From: Temnopleurus reevesii
Lineage: Eukaryota; Echinodermata; Echinoidea; Temnopleuroida; Temnopleuridae
Length of the DNA: 64,000 nucleotides
NCBI GenBank assembly: GCA_036244855.1
Contig: BQKZ01001439.1
Span: 19,695-83,694 of the forward strand
Reading direction: 5' to 3'
The notes beneath the pieces are model-generated. The model was not told the origin of the DNA and did no database searches. It saw only the letters and a list, made by a program, of their open reading frames with translations. Positions 1 through 11,476 of the stretch are shown here, one piece after another. The position numbers were made by a program, and so were the translations under genes. How positions within the stretch are numbered: the first letter of the stretch is position 1; every line of letters begins with the position of its first letter.

Positions 1-195
1 GAGTATCGCGATACCGTTGGTGTCAAGATGAATTATGATAGAATAGATTTTTATTTGAATTAAATATTCTGGACTACAATACATTCGACCAAAATACTTC
101 ATAGAGGTTATTATTTTGGCATATCTGAGGTACACAACAAGTTGTAAGCATAACCGTAATATGTGTGCAAATGTAGTTTTCTCCCTTTAAGTACA
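1..195. repeat. Dispersed repeat R1, left copy
   Basis: This segment starts with GAGTATCGCGATACCGTTGG and recurs, with small differences, at about 62648-62836 in the same orientation. Shared landmarks are the GAATTATGATAGAATAG block, the TTCGACCAAAATACTTCATA block and the GAGGTACACA block. The copies diverge after the CCTTTAAGT motif. The left edge is cut by the window boundary, so full length is unknown. No open frame of note; it is a non-coding dispersed repeat of unknown class. Confidence 0.8.
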
Positions 196-590
196 ATTTT
201 GTTGAAAATGCACATTCAAAGGATGCAATACTGCACTTTTTTTTAGCTTTACCCAAGATTGCACCTTTTTGTGAAGGTTGCGCCCTTTGTTTACTGTCTA
301 GGCTTGACTGACGCGCCTACTCTGAATCGGTCACAACGATTCAGTAATGCATCGATGAATGTGATATACCATCGTCAATCTTTTGACATTCAGTATTTGA
401 TTTAAAGCGTTGCCATTTGGTCAACCCATATATTGTTTATAACTTGCACACTAATTTAGATTAATGAGTCTACAGTCAACTGACACATTTTCTAAAGAAA
501 TACTTTTGCGGTCAAGTTTTAGCTTCATTAGAATTCTCCGATCATGCACATAAAATTATCAGGCTCAGAAGAATATATAGTAGTATAAGT
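196..590. other. Unannotated AT-rich stretch
   Basis: No gene is visible. The first 100 bases contain two GCACCTTTTT/GCACTTTTTT-like blocks that resemble the tail of the SINE family seen at 14.3 and 14.9 kb, so a SINE remnant may sit here where the R1 copies diverge. Nothing else is supported. Confidence 0.4.
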
Positions 591-790
591 AGCAGAAGAA
601 GAAGAAAGAGGAGAAGGAGGCGATTAGGGAGGATGAGTAGAAGAAGGAGATGGAGGAGGGGAAAAGAAAGAAGAAGAAGAAGAAGAAGAAGAAGAAGAAG
701 AAGAAGAAGAAGAAGAAGAAGAGGAGGAGGAGGAGGAAGAAGAAGAACAACAACAACAAGAACAAGAAGAACAAGAAGAAGAAAAAAAAA
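590..790. repeat. Purine-rich microsatellite (GAA/GGA/CAA)n
   Basis: An almost pure purine strand: degenerate AGAAGAAG and GGAGGAGG leading into a long GAA tract, then GAG repeats and a short CAA section. The arginine-, lysine- and leucine-rich open frames over it are translation artefacts on both strands. Such polypurine mirror repeats can form triplex DNA in principle; that is inference. Confidence 0.95.
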
Positions 791-1364
791 GAAGGTGCAG
801 AAGCTGCAGAATCCCACCATAAACATGCTGGGAGCATTTTTTTTACCAGAGTGTAATAAAAATAACAAGGGTTCAAGAAAATCGGAAGTTCAAGCACATA
901 ATGACTTAGATCGGATGTTGTCCAGTTCATTGCCGATGCAGCTTTCAACACAGTCATATACATCATGTTAGGGAGCATATTCCGGCATTTTCTAGGGATA
1001 GACGTCTAATATAGACGTCGATACACGATTGTACTATTAGCCTAGGGAACGCATGATGTTAACGTGACGTGATATCCTATATCTATTTTATTTCGCCTTG
1101 GATGTTCTTGATAATGTTGTTATACTGATTAGTTGACACGTGTGCGATGTATGGATTACGTCAACGTTCGTAACCTCAGGCAACATTCGTAACCTCAGCC
1201 TAACAATCACGAGTTGATGATGAATGCAAACATTAAAACAGATATAGGATCCAATATTTTCATTGGATTTCTACCGGGGGGGGGGGGGCACTCCTGCCTG
1301 GTAGTTGCTACGGTTACACCGTGTTTCACGCGCTCGTGCAATTACTTGAATGTTCTGCATATAT
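791..1364. other. Unannotated stretch
   Basis: No gene is seen. It holds a small direct repeat of TAGACGTC at about 1000-1020, a duplicated TTCGTAACCTCAG motif at about 1168-1198, and a poly-G run at 1276-1288. Confidence 0.4.
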
Positions 1365-1513
1365 GGGGCCCGTAACATAAAGGTTTGCGATCAATCGCTA
1401 ATTCATTTTGCGATCAATTGCAAACTTTAGTACATCATTTGCCATAGTCCTGTGATTGATATCAATCGCTATCAAATTAGCAATTAATCGCAAGCCTTTA
1501 TGTTACGGGGCCC
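1365..1513. mobile_element. MITE family M2 (GGGGCCxGTAACATAAA), copy 1
   Basis: Starts GGGGCCCGTAACATAAAGG and ends with the inverse, CCTTTATGTTACGGGGCCC, so the terminal inverted repeats are about 19 bp. The interior is made of smaller palindromes of GCGATCAATCGC type. Four more members lie at 10165, 48762, 52748 and 62959. It has no coding capacity and looks like a non-autonomous DNA transposon. Confidence 0.85.
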
Positions 1514-3300
1514 AGGCCATGTTTTACGTTGTAGCCACTATTCTGTATACAAAATACTTTAGTGTTACTACAACGGTGCAGTCCGGTGACGATTTGGCTT
1601 CCATACTCAGGTACCCGTATGCTGGAGAAATTACATCACCGGATATCACTTATGAAAGGATTTACAAAACATGACTAACTTAACAAAATGATAAAGACCA
1701 TTTATCTCACACCTATATATCCCGCACGATATATCAACATTTCTAATTGGCTTCAAAAGGAATACGAATACTTTCTAAATTTGATTTATTAAAGAGCAAT
1801 ACATTCTTAAATGTGTACCGGGCGGCGCGTTTTACCAAGATCGCATAATGATTGATAATTTTACGATTATTTAGCACAATATCTGATACCGATCGTTCTT
1901 AAAGCCCTTCTTACAGTTTACCGTAACTTGGTGAGACCTCGTCCTGGAGAACGAACTGAAAAAAAAAAGAATTTTATTAGCATTTTTAAATGAAGTTGGA
2001 TTGAATTTGAATGATTTTCCATCCATTCAATTACTTTGTTTCACGATGGTTAAACAATATCTCGATCGATTTCAGTCAAACAAACTATGAACTTGCCTAT
2101 TGAAAAACTGCATTATGGTAATACTCGTACTGCAGCAATCTCTCCAAAAACTGATCTATACGTTTAAGTTTTGATCCAACTGTTGATCCAAATGTATTCA
2201 AAACATTAATAATGAATCTTACTTGTTTGAAAAACTTTTAACTAATTCATGAATTATAATTATATTTAACTTTTGTTAAGAGTTTTATTCAAAGATAGAT
2301 CAATTTTGTAATTGCACAGATTTAGAGAATAGGTTTTTTTTTTAGACGGGGGCACACTGTAGATTTTTACCAAATGAAGGAGAAAGCAACAAATTTAAAC
2401 TTTTGTTTATTTGCGAGCTTGACAAGTTCACACCCCAACTGGCAATCAAATTTAATGAACAGCGATTCTTTTGTTTCGTCATTGTTATCGCGCTAAAGGA
2501 CATTGAATTGTATGTTCAGTTCTGTAGATAACAGTGCATGAACTTTGCAAAATCTCATATACGGTTTGATTGCGGATAATGACGCGTTTGTAATTGGGCC
2601 TACTTTTAAAATGTTTCATTCGTCGTTATAGATAGTGTATTTCATTCTAGACGTTGATTAAATGTAAGTCTTTGTATAACAATTTCCGACTAGGCAAAAA
2701 CTTTGGTACACTCTCAATTTAAAAGATCTAAATTTTAACCGATAACAATTTATTCAATATAGCTTTCAGAAACTGCAAAGTTTAGGGACCGATTAATAAA
2801 ACTTGAATTTAAATCCTTATCAAGTTCAAATATGTGAATTGATTATATTACACTTCATATTCCTTCATCTTTTTCATTGATTTCTATAAGACTATGAGAT
2901 AAGAAAGCATTGTATGTTATTTATTTATCTATTTATTTAAAGAGCAGTGAGGGCCTTTAAATGTGCTCCAAACTAATACAGTTTGCAAGACATTGGCGAA
3001 AACTGTGCCTCGTACACATCTGTGCGCTTTTTCTGCTCAATTTTCATTTGTAAATGATCTTCAAAATATTCTTCTTTGAGTAATACCAGATTATGCGATT
3101 AATATTCGCTCAGAAATAAGGTGCGTGCCTATGTAGACTTCAATTAGGCCTCGAAATGAATGCATTAATCACCGGTCAGTTGAACGGAATATGAGGACAG
3201 AGATGGGGAAATGAATGTGAAGGAATAGATAGTACGAAAAATTAATTTGTAGGATAGAGGAACAAATCCTGGGGAACAAACAATTGTAGCAGATGCTGAC
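1514..3300. other. Unannotated stretch with repeat R3, copy 1
   Basis: No exon with good splice signals is seen. Around 2095-2190 the text TATTGAAAAACTGCATTATGGTAATAC is related to blocks near 19543-19640 and 33640-33730, so a three-copy dispersed repeat is present. The rest is AT-rich with no recognisable content. Confidence 0.5.
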
Positions 3301-3359
3301 CTTTCGATCAAAAGTTATGAATCTTAAAACTTTTAATATTATCATGATCTCTGCCATTG

Positions 3360-3790
3360 ATGGGATCCTTGAGATTGGCAACTTTCACAAAAACCTTTGA
3401 CGTACTATCGGACAATTCACCTAACCATTTTGTATATGAAATTATTGTTAGAAAAGAATTAATGCCGAATATATAATAGGGGTTATACATGTTTATAAAA
3501 AAACTGCGAAATTTATAAAGACCTGCTATAATCAAGGCCCCAAAACAACATTCTGTCGAATTTCCTGGAAAAAGAGGAAAATTTCAAATTTAGTATACAT
3601 CATAAATTTTAATGTATTTGTCCGACATGATGTCACAAAGTCTCTCAAAGTTGCCGATCTCACGGATACCGATAAACGGCAGCGATTGATTAATATTGGG
3701 ACCTTGAAAATTGATAACTATTCAACGGATGATTCCATTATGTTCAAAATTTACAGTCTGTTCACTTCATTTGTCTCCATCAACTGAAAG
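3360..3790. repeat. Inverted pair of dispersed repeat R2
   Basis: The minus strand of about 3310-3420 and the plus strand of about 3615-3720 share the same order of blocks: TTGTCCGA, then AAGTTGCCAATCTCA / AAGTTGCCGATCTCA, then GGATCCC / GGATACC and a TTTAAGATTCATAACTTTT-like block. A third relative is at 18227-18350. The short minus-strand open frame here is therefore repeat-derived. The class is unknown. Confidence 0.55.
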
Positions 3791-5734
3791 TATTTTAATT
3801 CCAGGGATGGGTTTCCAAATGGGATTTCTAGTCGATGTCGACTGTACAAAGAAAAAAAAATCTCGTCAAAGATGCACTGATGATGTCGGATGATGCACAA
3901 CAGAGAAATTAATCATGTTGATAAACAATATACATCATATTATGTAAAACTAACAATGATCACCAAGTGCAGTTTAATTTTTGGACATTTTCAATGAAAA
4001 TTAAATGCAAACCTTTTTCACGTCTTATAGATTCTTTGGTAATAAATACCTCAACGGTTCGTGGAATACCTTGTATTAAAAATCTCAATATACAGGCAAT
4101 AACGCCTTCGAGGTACCCACGCACAAGGAAAGAGTTTGACGCATGCCACGTATATCATATCAGTACGATACATGCCATGATATCAAACTGATCCTATTAT
4201 CCCCCGTGGCTATTGATGAAAGTTAAAAATGAATTTTTGATCACTTCTCGAGAAGTCACATTTCCCTATTGTATTTTATAATAAATGTTACTTCCCCTAA
4301 GGTGGCTAATTTAATGGCGGCTTCTGGGGTAAAACTGGATTTCGTGTTTTGAGCAAGTTGTGCGAGTATATCCATTACTCATGATATTAAATGTAAAGCT
4401 TCGACCCATAAATCAGTGCAATTTTGTTTATTCTATAAACATATTTTGGGGCATTCTTTAAGGAAAAAAACACCTGCCAAACCCTCGCAGTGCGCTCTTG
4501 GTGGGGGAGTGTGTGTGTGTGGCGGGGGGTGCAGAGGTTCTGGCTTCGGTCGGTTGCGTAAATTTGGGGTAAAAAGTGTTTTTCTTAATTTTTTTTTTAT
4601 TTTGATTTTTCCAATTCAGGTCATTGTGGAGGGGGCACCCAAAATTCAGACAGCTTTCGGTTTCAAAAGCCCTCCTGAGGTTTCTATTCCAATCTAATCT
4701 TATCCAAGAAAGTGTCTTTGATTTGACTTAATTCGGTTGTTTTCACACGGTTAAGAACACAATTTAGCCCCTGGGGCCGTGCAAAACTTATGCGCAATAA
4801 AATACGATTGATTTACAAGGAAAAACTACATGTAATGAAATGGGCAATATGATGAAATTTAAGATGGAATCTACAACCTTTCCAAAGCATACGGATTTAT
4901 TTAATTTATAAAATTTAAATTACGCAATAACTTTAAGCATGAATATTTCAAAATGAATTTAAAAAATGGGGAACCATTATGGATCACTAATATACACGTT
5001 CGTGTTTGCTATCATATCATTCATGAACCGTGGGGGTACTTTAGGGCTCGAGCTCAATGGGTCAGAGTGAGTGGCGCCAAATTTTAGCTGCAATGGGGAT
5101 AATAATTGCTTAGGCGAACACGAAATTTGCCGATTACCTTTTTTTTTTATGTCAGCTTCAGGGTGGGGGTGGGGGGTAGTTTTAAGTTGGTCGAGCCCGG
5201 TACCCAGTCCTCAAATCCCAGGATGCGGGAATATATTGATTTATTATATTTAAGCACGCCTTTTCTATCGTATCTTTTCAGAGGTGAGAATGGATTTACA
5301 AAAAGGAGAAGAAAAAACAACCAAATCACAAAACAAAATATAAAAACCCGGATAATGCAGCTAATTCCTAAAACTAGGATACATCCACTAGCAGATACGA
5401 TTCGTCTTGACCTTATTCTGTCTGCCCAATTGTCAATTGTCCACAGACATAATACTTGTTGATCCTCATCTAAACGCTACCTCTTAGCGTGAAAGACATT
5501 CCCTGAGGAGAAGCTTTTTAAAACTTCTCCAAGTCGGAAGTGTTTGAGTGTATATGGGGATTTATACACTCGAGGATATAATCTTAACTGGGACACCGGC
5601 TTTCCACTTTACCCCAATTACCAAGAATAACAAAACGTGGGGATATAATGTGACGATCCGGGTGCCCCAGTGTAGCCTTAGTGAGAGCGTTAGAGGCGTT
5701 AATTCGTCTGATCAAAACATGAATGTCTAAGTCT
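3791..5734. other. Unannotated stretch
   Basis: No gene can be supported. A good-looking splice acceptor at 3803 (ATTTTAATTCCAG) is followed by 29 open codons to a stop, but it lies next to R2 and has no donor or poly(A) signal. A second acceptor-like TATCTTTTCAG at about 5280 precedes an open frame ending at 5462. Both are noted only as weak possibilities. A short GTGTGTGTGGCGGGGGG tract is at 4509. Confidence 0.4.
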
Positions 5735-5985
5735 AAAGCCGGCGTCACATCTTTGCGTTTTTAGCCTGCGTCGGCCTAGCGTTTTTGGAAATTAGAAATA
5801 CTCCCTTGACGGACAGCATACGCAGATCAGATGATGGACTGACGTTCGGCTTGCGCTCAACGAGCGTGTGACGAGCGTCGGTCCACTGCATGACCTGCGT
5901 CTTTGTGCGTCAAGGGAGCGTTTTTTAATTTCCAAAAACGCTAGGCCGACGCAGGCTAAAAACGCAAAGGTGTGACGCAGGTTTA
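5735..5985. mobile_element. Fold-back element P1, copy 1
   Basis: Left arm GCCGGCGTCACATCTTTGCG and TTTTTAGCCTGCGTCGG is mirrored on the right by CCGACGCAGGCTAAAAACGC and AAAGGTGTGACGC. Inner arms (CAGATCAGATGATGGACTGA, GACGAGCGTCGGTCCACTGC) continue the palindrome almost to the centre. The right end abuts TTTAA. Seven further copies lie in the window. Non-coding; a non-autonomous palindromic DNA transposon. Confidence 0.85.
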
Positions 5986-6018
5986 AGACATGACAACAAA
6001 TGTTGCCATTTTAAATGG

Positions 6019-6100
6019 GTTTCCACAAACACACATACACACACACACACACAAGCACGTACATACATACACAGACACACACACACAAACACACACAAGA
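6019..6100. repeat. (CA)n microsatellite, imperfect
   Basis: CA dinucleotides interrupted by TA and GA steps. The open frames here on both strands are low-complexity artefacts. Confidence 0.9.
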
Positions 6101-6345
6101 CAAACATTATGAACATGCCAAAAGAAAAGTTGGCAACGCAAACAAGCCTGTTCAAACCATTCGAAAAGTCTCTGATGCATTTGTTTTTTTTATTCAAGGA
6201 ATCTTCTATGACATGATAATATCTTTGTATGTGCGTGTTTGTTTGTGTTTGTGTGTGCTAGAGAGATGGAAAGTAAGCATCAATAGGTTGATTAATCTAC
6301 GTTAGATGTGAATATATCACATCCTGCCCAATTTGATTCATATGA

Positions 6346-6346
<1 letters not shown>

Positions 6347-6402
<56 letters not shown>

Positions 6403-6440
6403 TGGGTGTGTGGGTGTGGGTGTGGGTGTGGGTGTGTGAG
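6347..6440. repeat. (TG)n microsatellite with GGGTGT tail
   Basis: A long pure TG tract passes into GGGTGTGGGTGTG variants. Together with the CA tract at 6019 it forms an inverted dinucleotide pair about 250 bp apart. Confidence 0.95.
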
Positions 6441-8718
6441 TTATTTGCATAAACGTGTGTGAATTATGTGCACGTTCGTGTGTTTGTGTAAACCAAAAAG
6501 CTTTATAAAGCTCGTTGGTGTAAACGTACACTCGCGCGTGTGAGTATATAGTCGTTTTTGTATATATATATATGGGGGATGGAGCAATGAAACTTACTTA
6601 ATACGTTAAAGATCATTTTCCTAGTTCATCGCTTCGTCCAGCTTATGGAATCATCTACTCAACATTATTGATGGTATGGGCTGGATAATCTGGGAGTTTT
6701 ATTTAGCCTATCATCCGCACTTAAAACATGTAGTGTGGGTAGGGGGGTGGAAGGGGGTAACAAGGGGAAAGAATGTGCTGCAAAAGTCTTCATTGTGCAG
6801 AAGTGAAAAAGAATACGAATAAAATTTCTAGCTTGAATTTGTTTCATGCCCTACGTCTTACGGTCCAATTTTAAGATAAACGACATTTCTCAAGTCATAA
6901 TTCGGCTGCGTTATATGCACATGATATTACGGATGCCAAGTTCACATGTTCCAAGATTTATGCAAATTTTGGAAGAAACATCAGGCACGAGCTCATTGAG
7001 GGTATATTGCCAATCCGCCATACATCAGTTCATCAGTGTGACACTTTGCTCTGCAGAGCCGAATCAACGCCTTTCCAATAGCCTCATGTCCAAATTAAAT
7101 GTCTAGAGTAGATCTTCCACAATCTTTCAAGTGCACTTTACACATTTCCCCATTTTGGCGTATGTTTGCTTGTAGCGAACCATCCCGAGGCTCAACAAAG
7201 TCTCATGCGCCAAGAAAGAGATGTAAATACAGGTAAAACGAGAAAGGAAGTAAGAAACCCACGTCTTTGAGAACGGGGAGCAGGCGATATCAGGGGTGTA
7301 CTGTGACGGCCACCCCTTCAGTCTCAAGTCTCTTCGCCTTACCAAATGTAGTTTGCGTTTATAATATTTTATAATTTTAATATTTATAATATAGTGTGAA
7401 TCCTTTATTGCTTTAGTCTAATAAAATATTACAATCTTGAAAATCATGAAACACGAATATTTTTAGTAAAATAATGTGGCTTATGTGACAATAGGTCCGT
7501 ACGCCGTGTAATGTATTGTGCGGACACAACAATCACAAGCCGTTCCGATTTGAAAAGCCTTACACAATCATGTTACACAGGAAGATTGTGTTGGCGTTCG
7601 ACTTAATTCTACGTACATATAGATTACATCGTGTTATGAGAATAAAAGTAAAACAGTTCCCATATCTTTGTATTTAATTCTTGTATAACAACAGTCCTGG
7701 TGTCGGATAGGCGAACGTGCTATAATTATTTTTTTCTCGCATGATAAGGAGTGTGTTCCAAAATGCTTGAAGCAAGGCAGTGCTGACTGAATTCTATGAA
7801 ATCCTCGATTTTTATTTCTTCACAAAACACATTTTCTGACTTTTGCTATGGTAACTTTAGGAAAATGATAAACTTTTAAAAAGACCTTTCCGGTGTAATG
7901 AATTTTTATGTCGACCATTATTATTTTTCCAATGTAAAAATAAATTCAACCGGTAATTTGGAGAAATGATATTCTCTAATGTCTTAACAGTTTTTGATTT
8001 AAAAAATGGACTGCATTAAATATAGCTAAAAAATACCTTTATCACTTTAGGACGAATCTTATTATTTCTTTTTCACTTACACGAAACCTCCCTGAAGGCG
8101 GAGGTGTTATATACTTTTTTTTTAGATATATAGACCCCCTTTCTTGGCAAGAATATGCCCTCTGTTGGTTATATCACGAACTCTAGAAAGAGTCGCAAAG
8201 TGACTTTAACCATAATACCTGGGCAAATGAAAGAAACCCGTTAACCTGACACCCAATTCATGCCAAAAATCGAAATTTCAAAAGAGCCAGGACTTGTGGA
8301 AATTCCTCAACAATACCACGATGTGGTAATCTACCCACGCCAAACCCACTGGCTGTCTTAGTGAAGCCCTATCACTTGGACATATTAAAATGTATCGGCA
8401 CGAATTCCCTGTAATTGTCTCCGGATATTCTTTCGGGAATTTACGACTTTCTTTTTTCTTTGTAAACCAATAGAGAAAAGGAAATGCATCACGGAATTCT
8501 CAAATGAGACAGAAGAGAACGTCTAAATCGTGGTTTTGAAATGCCAGCAAACCGATTTGATTGCTAAATATTGCTTCCACCCGTCCAAGTGATTATCACC
8601 ATAGCGTGCGTGCTTTGGTGACCGGATATAAATTATTTTATTTATAGAGAATCTATCTATACTTTTGAGAGAATCATTACAATTTAATGAATAACTTAAT
8701 TAAGAATATTGTAAAAGG
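6441..8718. other. Unannotated stretch with repeat R4, copy 1
   Basis: No gene is supported. The open frame at 6846-7106 has no convincing splice sites. Around 7510-7560, TGTATTGTGCGGACACAACA is the reverse complement of the block at about 33230-33260, so a dispersed repeat in opposite orientation is present. The rest is AT-rich and featureless. Confidence 0.4.
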
Positions 8719-9661
8719 TGTCTCAAAATCAAGGTACTTTGTACTTTTGATCTGTAAAACATTACATAATCGCAACAATAATGAAAAGACAAACAAACAA
8801 ACAAACAAATACTACATATCATGTGAACATGTCGGGTAGATAATAAGCCCACACCTTCGTCCGCATATATATTGAAAGATTGATGATGTTCCTTATATAT
8901 CTCCCATCCTCCTTATACATGTAATTTTTTCGATTTTTCTTGGTCATTTATTAGTTTCATGGAATCATATATGCTTACTTCTAAAATAGTACAGTTCATA
9001 CACCTTGATATATGTTTTAATAAACTTACACACCATTCATATCAATATTACATTTTCTCAGAAAGGTGCATTATTTTCCTCAGCGTGCAAGATTTTACAA
9101 AATGTTCTAAAACAGAGACAGCTGGTGCGATTCGAACGTGCGACGTGAAAGGTGCAAGTTGAATCTAACTTTTAACTGGTATAACTAGGTATTGTTAATG
9201 AAATGTTTTTTGATTAAAACAAAATCAAAACAAAAGGAGTACGTAAATGGTTTGTAACGGCACCCCTTCTTAAGTATAGTAATTCGCCAATACGCTACAT
9301 TGGAAATCTTCATTAGAGTTCACAAGTTGGAAATGTTAAAGGATTAACTACCAAAGTAATCGATCTATAATTCAATTTGAAGCCCGGTTCTAATCCCGCT
9401 ACATCGACATATCGAGTCAGTATTCTGTGTGTTGACATCCTACAGATATTTGAGCTGTAGATCTGTCAGGCAAGGCCGATCAGAGAAAGAACGTAATGAA
9501 AGCGGCATGTACACACGAATAAAGTGATTAGATATGGTAAATGGCACAATGATGCGAGATGATAAAGTGGTGATGAGACGGGATGGAGATGGAGAGAGGA
9601 TACGCCTGCGATTTTCAAGACTTCCTTTACTTAAAAGAGTCATTCATCATTCTCATTTAGC
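8719..9661. repeat. Duplicated locus, copy A (ends at isolated N)
   Basis: The block starting GTCTCAAAATCAAGGTACTT at 8719 and ending CATCATTCTCATTTAGC at 9661 recurs in the same order at 9663-11476. Shared anchors are the AAACAAACAAAC run, CATGTGAACATGTC, the SINE tail near 9055, the CGATCTATAATTCAATTTGA block at about 9360 and the GATGAGACGGGATGGAGATG block. Copy A lacks the M2 MITE and the CCGGTCACAT palindrome of copy B. It ends immediately before the N at 9662. Confidence 0.85.
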
Positions 9662-9697
9662 NTGTCTCAAAATCAAGGTACTTTGTACTTTTGATCT

Positions 9698-9903
9698 ACG
9701 TTTTACAAGTTTTTAACTTACAAGTTTTTTTAACTTACAAGTTTTTAACTTTTTAGTAGCCACCCTTTTTTCTATTGTTATCAAAATGTAGACAAATCTA
9801 TTGAACATGTTTTTTATTTTTACATTGTAAATACCATTGTATTTGTTCTTTTTATGATTGATAATGGAAAATAAACTGAACTGAACTGGAACTGAACTGA
9901 ACT
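9698..9903 (+). mobile_element. Retroelement 3' tail ending AATAAACTGAACTGAACTG
   Basis: A repeated ACAAGTTTTTAACTT stretch is followed by an AT-rich segment and AAATAAACTGAACTGAACTG plus further CTGAA units. The same terminal motif, preceded by ATTAAATAAACTGAACTG, occurs at 56164-56192. A short tandem 3' tail is typical of non-LTR elements or SINEs; the family is not identified. It is absent from copy A of the duplicated locus. Confidence 0.55.
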
Positions 9904-10164
9904 TACATAATCACAACATCTAATGAAAAAACAAACAAACACACAAATACTACATGTGAACATGTCAAGCAGTTAATAACCACACACATTCGTCCACATA
10001 AAATGATTACTGACTTTCCTAGGATATTCTCTACTGGTGTTTATCTCGATTATTATTTGTCAATGATATATATTCGTTTCTTCAAGGAATTGCTTTCTTT
10101 GAATCAGTTTTGCTTCCCTATTAAAGCACACTTTATTCACCTTGAGAGACATCTTAATAGATAT

Positions 10165-10292
10165 GGGGCCTGTAACATAAAAGAGATACGATAGATTTTG
10201 CAATTAATCGTATCTCTATGGTACATGTTTTGCCATAGACTTACGATAAATAATTATCGTAAGTTTAATTGCATCTTTTATGTTACAGGTCC
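10165..10292. mobile_element. MITE family M2, copy 2
   Basis: GGGGCCTGTAACATAAAAGA at the left is mirrored by TCTTTTATGTTACAGGTCC at the right. Internal palindromes include GATACGAT...ATCGTATC and TTACGATAAATAATTATCGTAA. It lies inside copy B of the duplicated locus and is missing from copy A. Confidence 0.9.
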
Positions 10293-10299
10293 ATGGACA

Positions 10300-10625
10300 T
10301 TTAAAAGAGAAGGGGTGCAATATTGCATCTCGCAGAAACAAGAACATCTTTTTGTAAGTACAATACTATTATAATACATTTTGTTTTCAGAAAGTTACAT
10401 TATTTCTGATTTTCCTCAGTGTACAAGATTTTATAAAATGTTTGAAAATAGCGGCAATTGTGGGAGTTCGTATCTGCACCTTGAAGGATCGATCGCTTTA
10501 TAGCAGGGCAGATGATTTACCGACTGAGCTGTTTATCTGCTCTAATTGAGAGAGACACATTATGACAGTAGAACTCTCTGGAGCCACGAGCAAATACTTT
10601 GACATACAATTCCACGTGAAATGGA
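10300..10625 (-). mobile_element. tRNA-derived SINE S1, minus orientation
   Basis: On the minus strand there is an A-box-like CAGCTCAGTCGGTAAATC, then a B-box-like GATACGAACTCC, then the tail with TTGTACACTGAGGAAAATC and GGTGCAATATTGCACCC-like blocks. The upstream AAATACTTTGACATACAATT (plus strand about 10590-10610) corresponds to sequence before the head of the plus-orientation copy at 14672. Copy A of the locus keeps only the tail half near 9055-9165. Confidence 0.65.
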
Positions 10626-11224
10626 TTGTCATGGTTGACGGATATTAATCTGTGCTTGATGTCTGAAAAATCTGTCCGACGCTCGAAAATGGCAAGCAGG
10701 TCAGTGGGTGAATAGTTTTACTTGGAACGAAGCAATTACTTCATGGCGTCGATTCGAATCTCACAACTGCATATGTAATTTGTAACTTAGATGCCCCAGT
10801 GTTTCATTACTTTGCACCCTTGAAGGTGCTAAACTTTCTTAAATGCGTTAATATGATTTGGAATGCGTAATGATTTTTTTTAAATGAAAAATTAGAATCA
10901 CAAAAAAATAGAATCACAAAAGAAGAAAATATGTAAAATGGCTGGTAACTGCGCCCAATTTATGGTACTTCGCCAGTAATGTAAAATAAATATAGACAGA
11001 CGAGTAAACAATTTAGAAATGTTAAAGGATTAAATGCTAAAGTAATCGATCTATAATTCAATTTGAAGCCCGGTTATAATCCCGCTACATCGAAATATCA
11101 AATCAGTATTCTCTGTGTTGACATCCTACAGATATTTGAGCTGTAGATCTGTCATGCAAGGCCGATCAAAGGAAGAACATTAAGAAAGCGGCATGTACAC
11201 ACGACGAAGGTGATTAGATAAGGC

Positions 11225-11355
11225 CCCGGTCACATAGAGGCCCAGAAGCAACACGATTCAACACGACTCTTTGTTAATTCACAGTTAACTGCCTCAGAAC
11301 AAAGAATCATGTTAAATCGTGTTGCTTCCGGGGCCCCATGTGACCGGGGCTTAAA
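11225..11355. mobile_element. Palindromic element P2, copy 1 (CCCCGGTCACAT)
   Basis: Left arm GGCCCCGGTCACATAGAGGC and AGCAACACGATTCAACACGA; right arm mirrors it and ends CATGTGACCGGGGC directly before TTAA. In copy A the corresponding site reads GATTAGATATGGTAAATGGC without the element, so the insertion is directly visible. A second member is at 15954-16079. Confidence 0.85.
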
Positions 11356-11476
11356 TGGTACAATGACGCGGAGTGATAGAGTGGTGATGAGACGGGATGG
11401 AGATGGAGAGAGGATACGCCTGCGATTTTCAAGACTTCCTTTACTTAAAAGAGTCATTCATCATTCTCATTTAGCC

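Larger units (their letters stand above)
9663..11476. repeat. Duplicated locus, copy B with extra insertions
   Basis: Second copy of 8719-9661, about twice as long. Extra material comprises a retroelement tail (about 9698-9903), an M2 MITE (10165-10292), more of a SINE (10300-10625) and a palindrome (11225-11355). The final block from about 11365 to 11476 is nearly identical to 9550-9661. The pair looks like two alleles of one locus placed in series, or a diverged tandem duplication. Confidence 0.8.

Noticed and set aside
542..978. Open frames rich in Leu/Phe or Arg/Lys
   Set aside because: They are translations of the purine microsatellite at 590-790 in several frames.
5925..6531. Cys/Val- and His/Thr-rich frames
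   Set aside because: They are CA/TG microsatellite translations.
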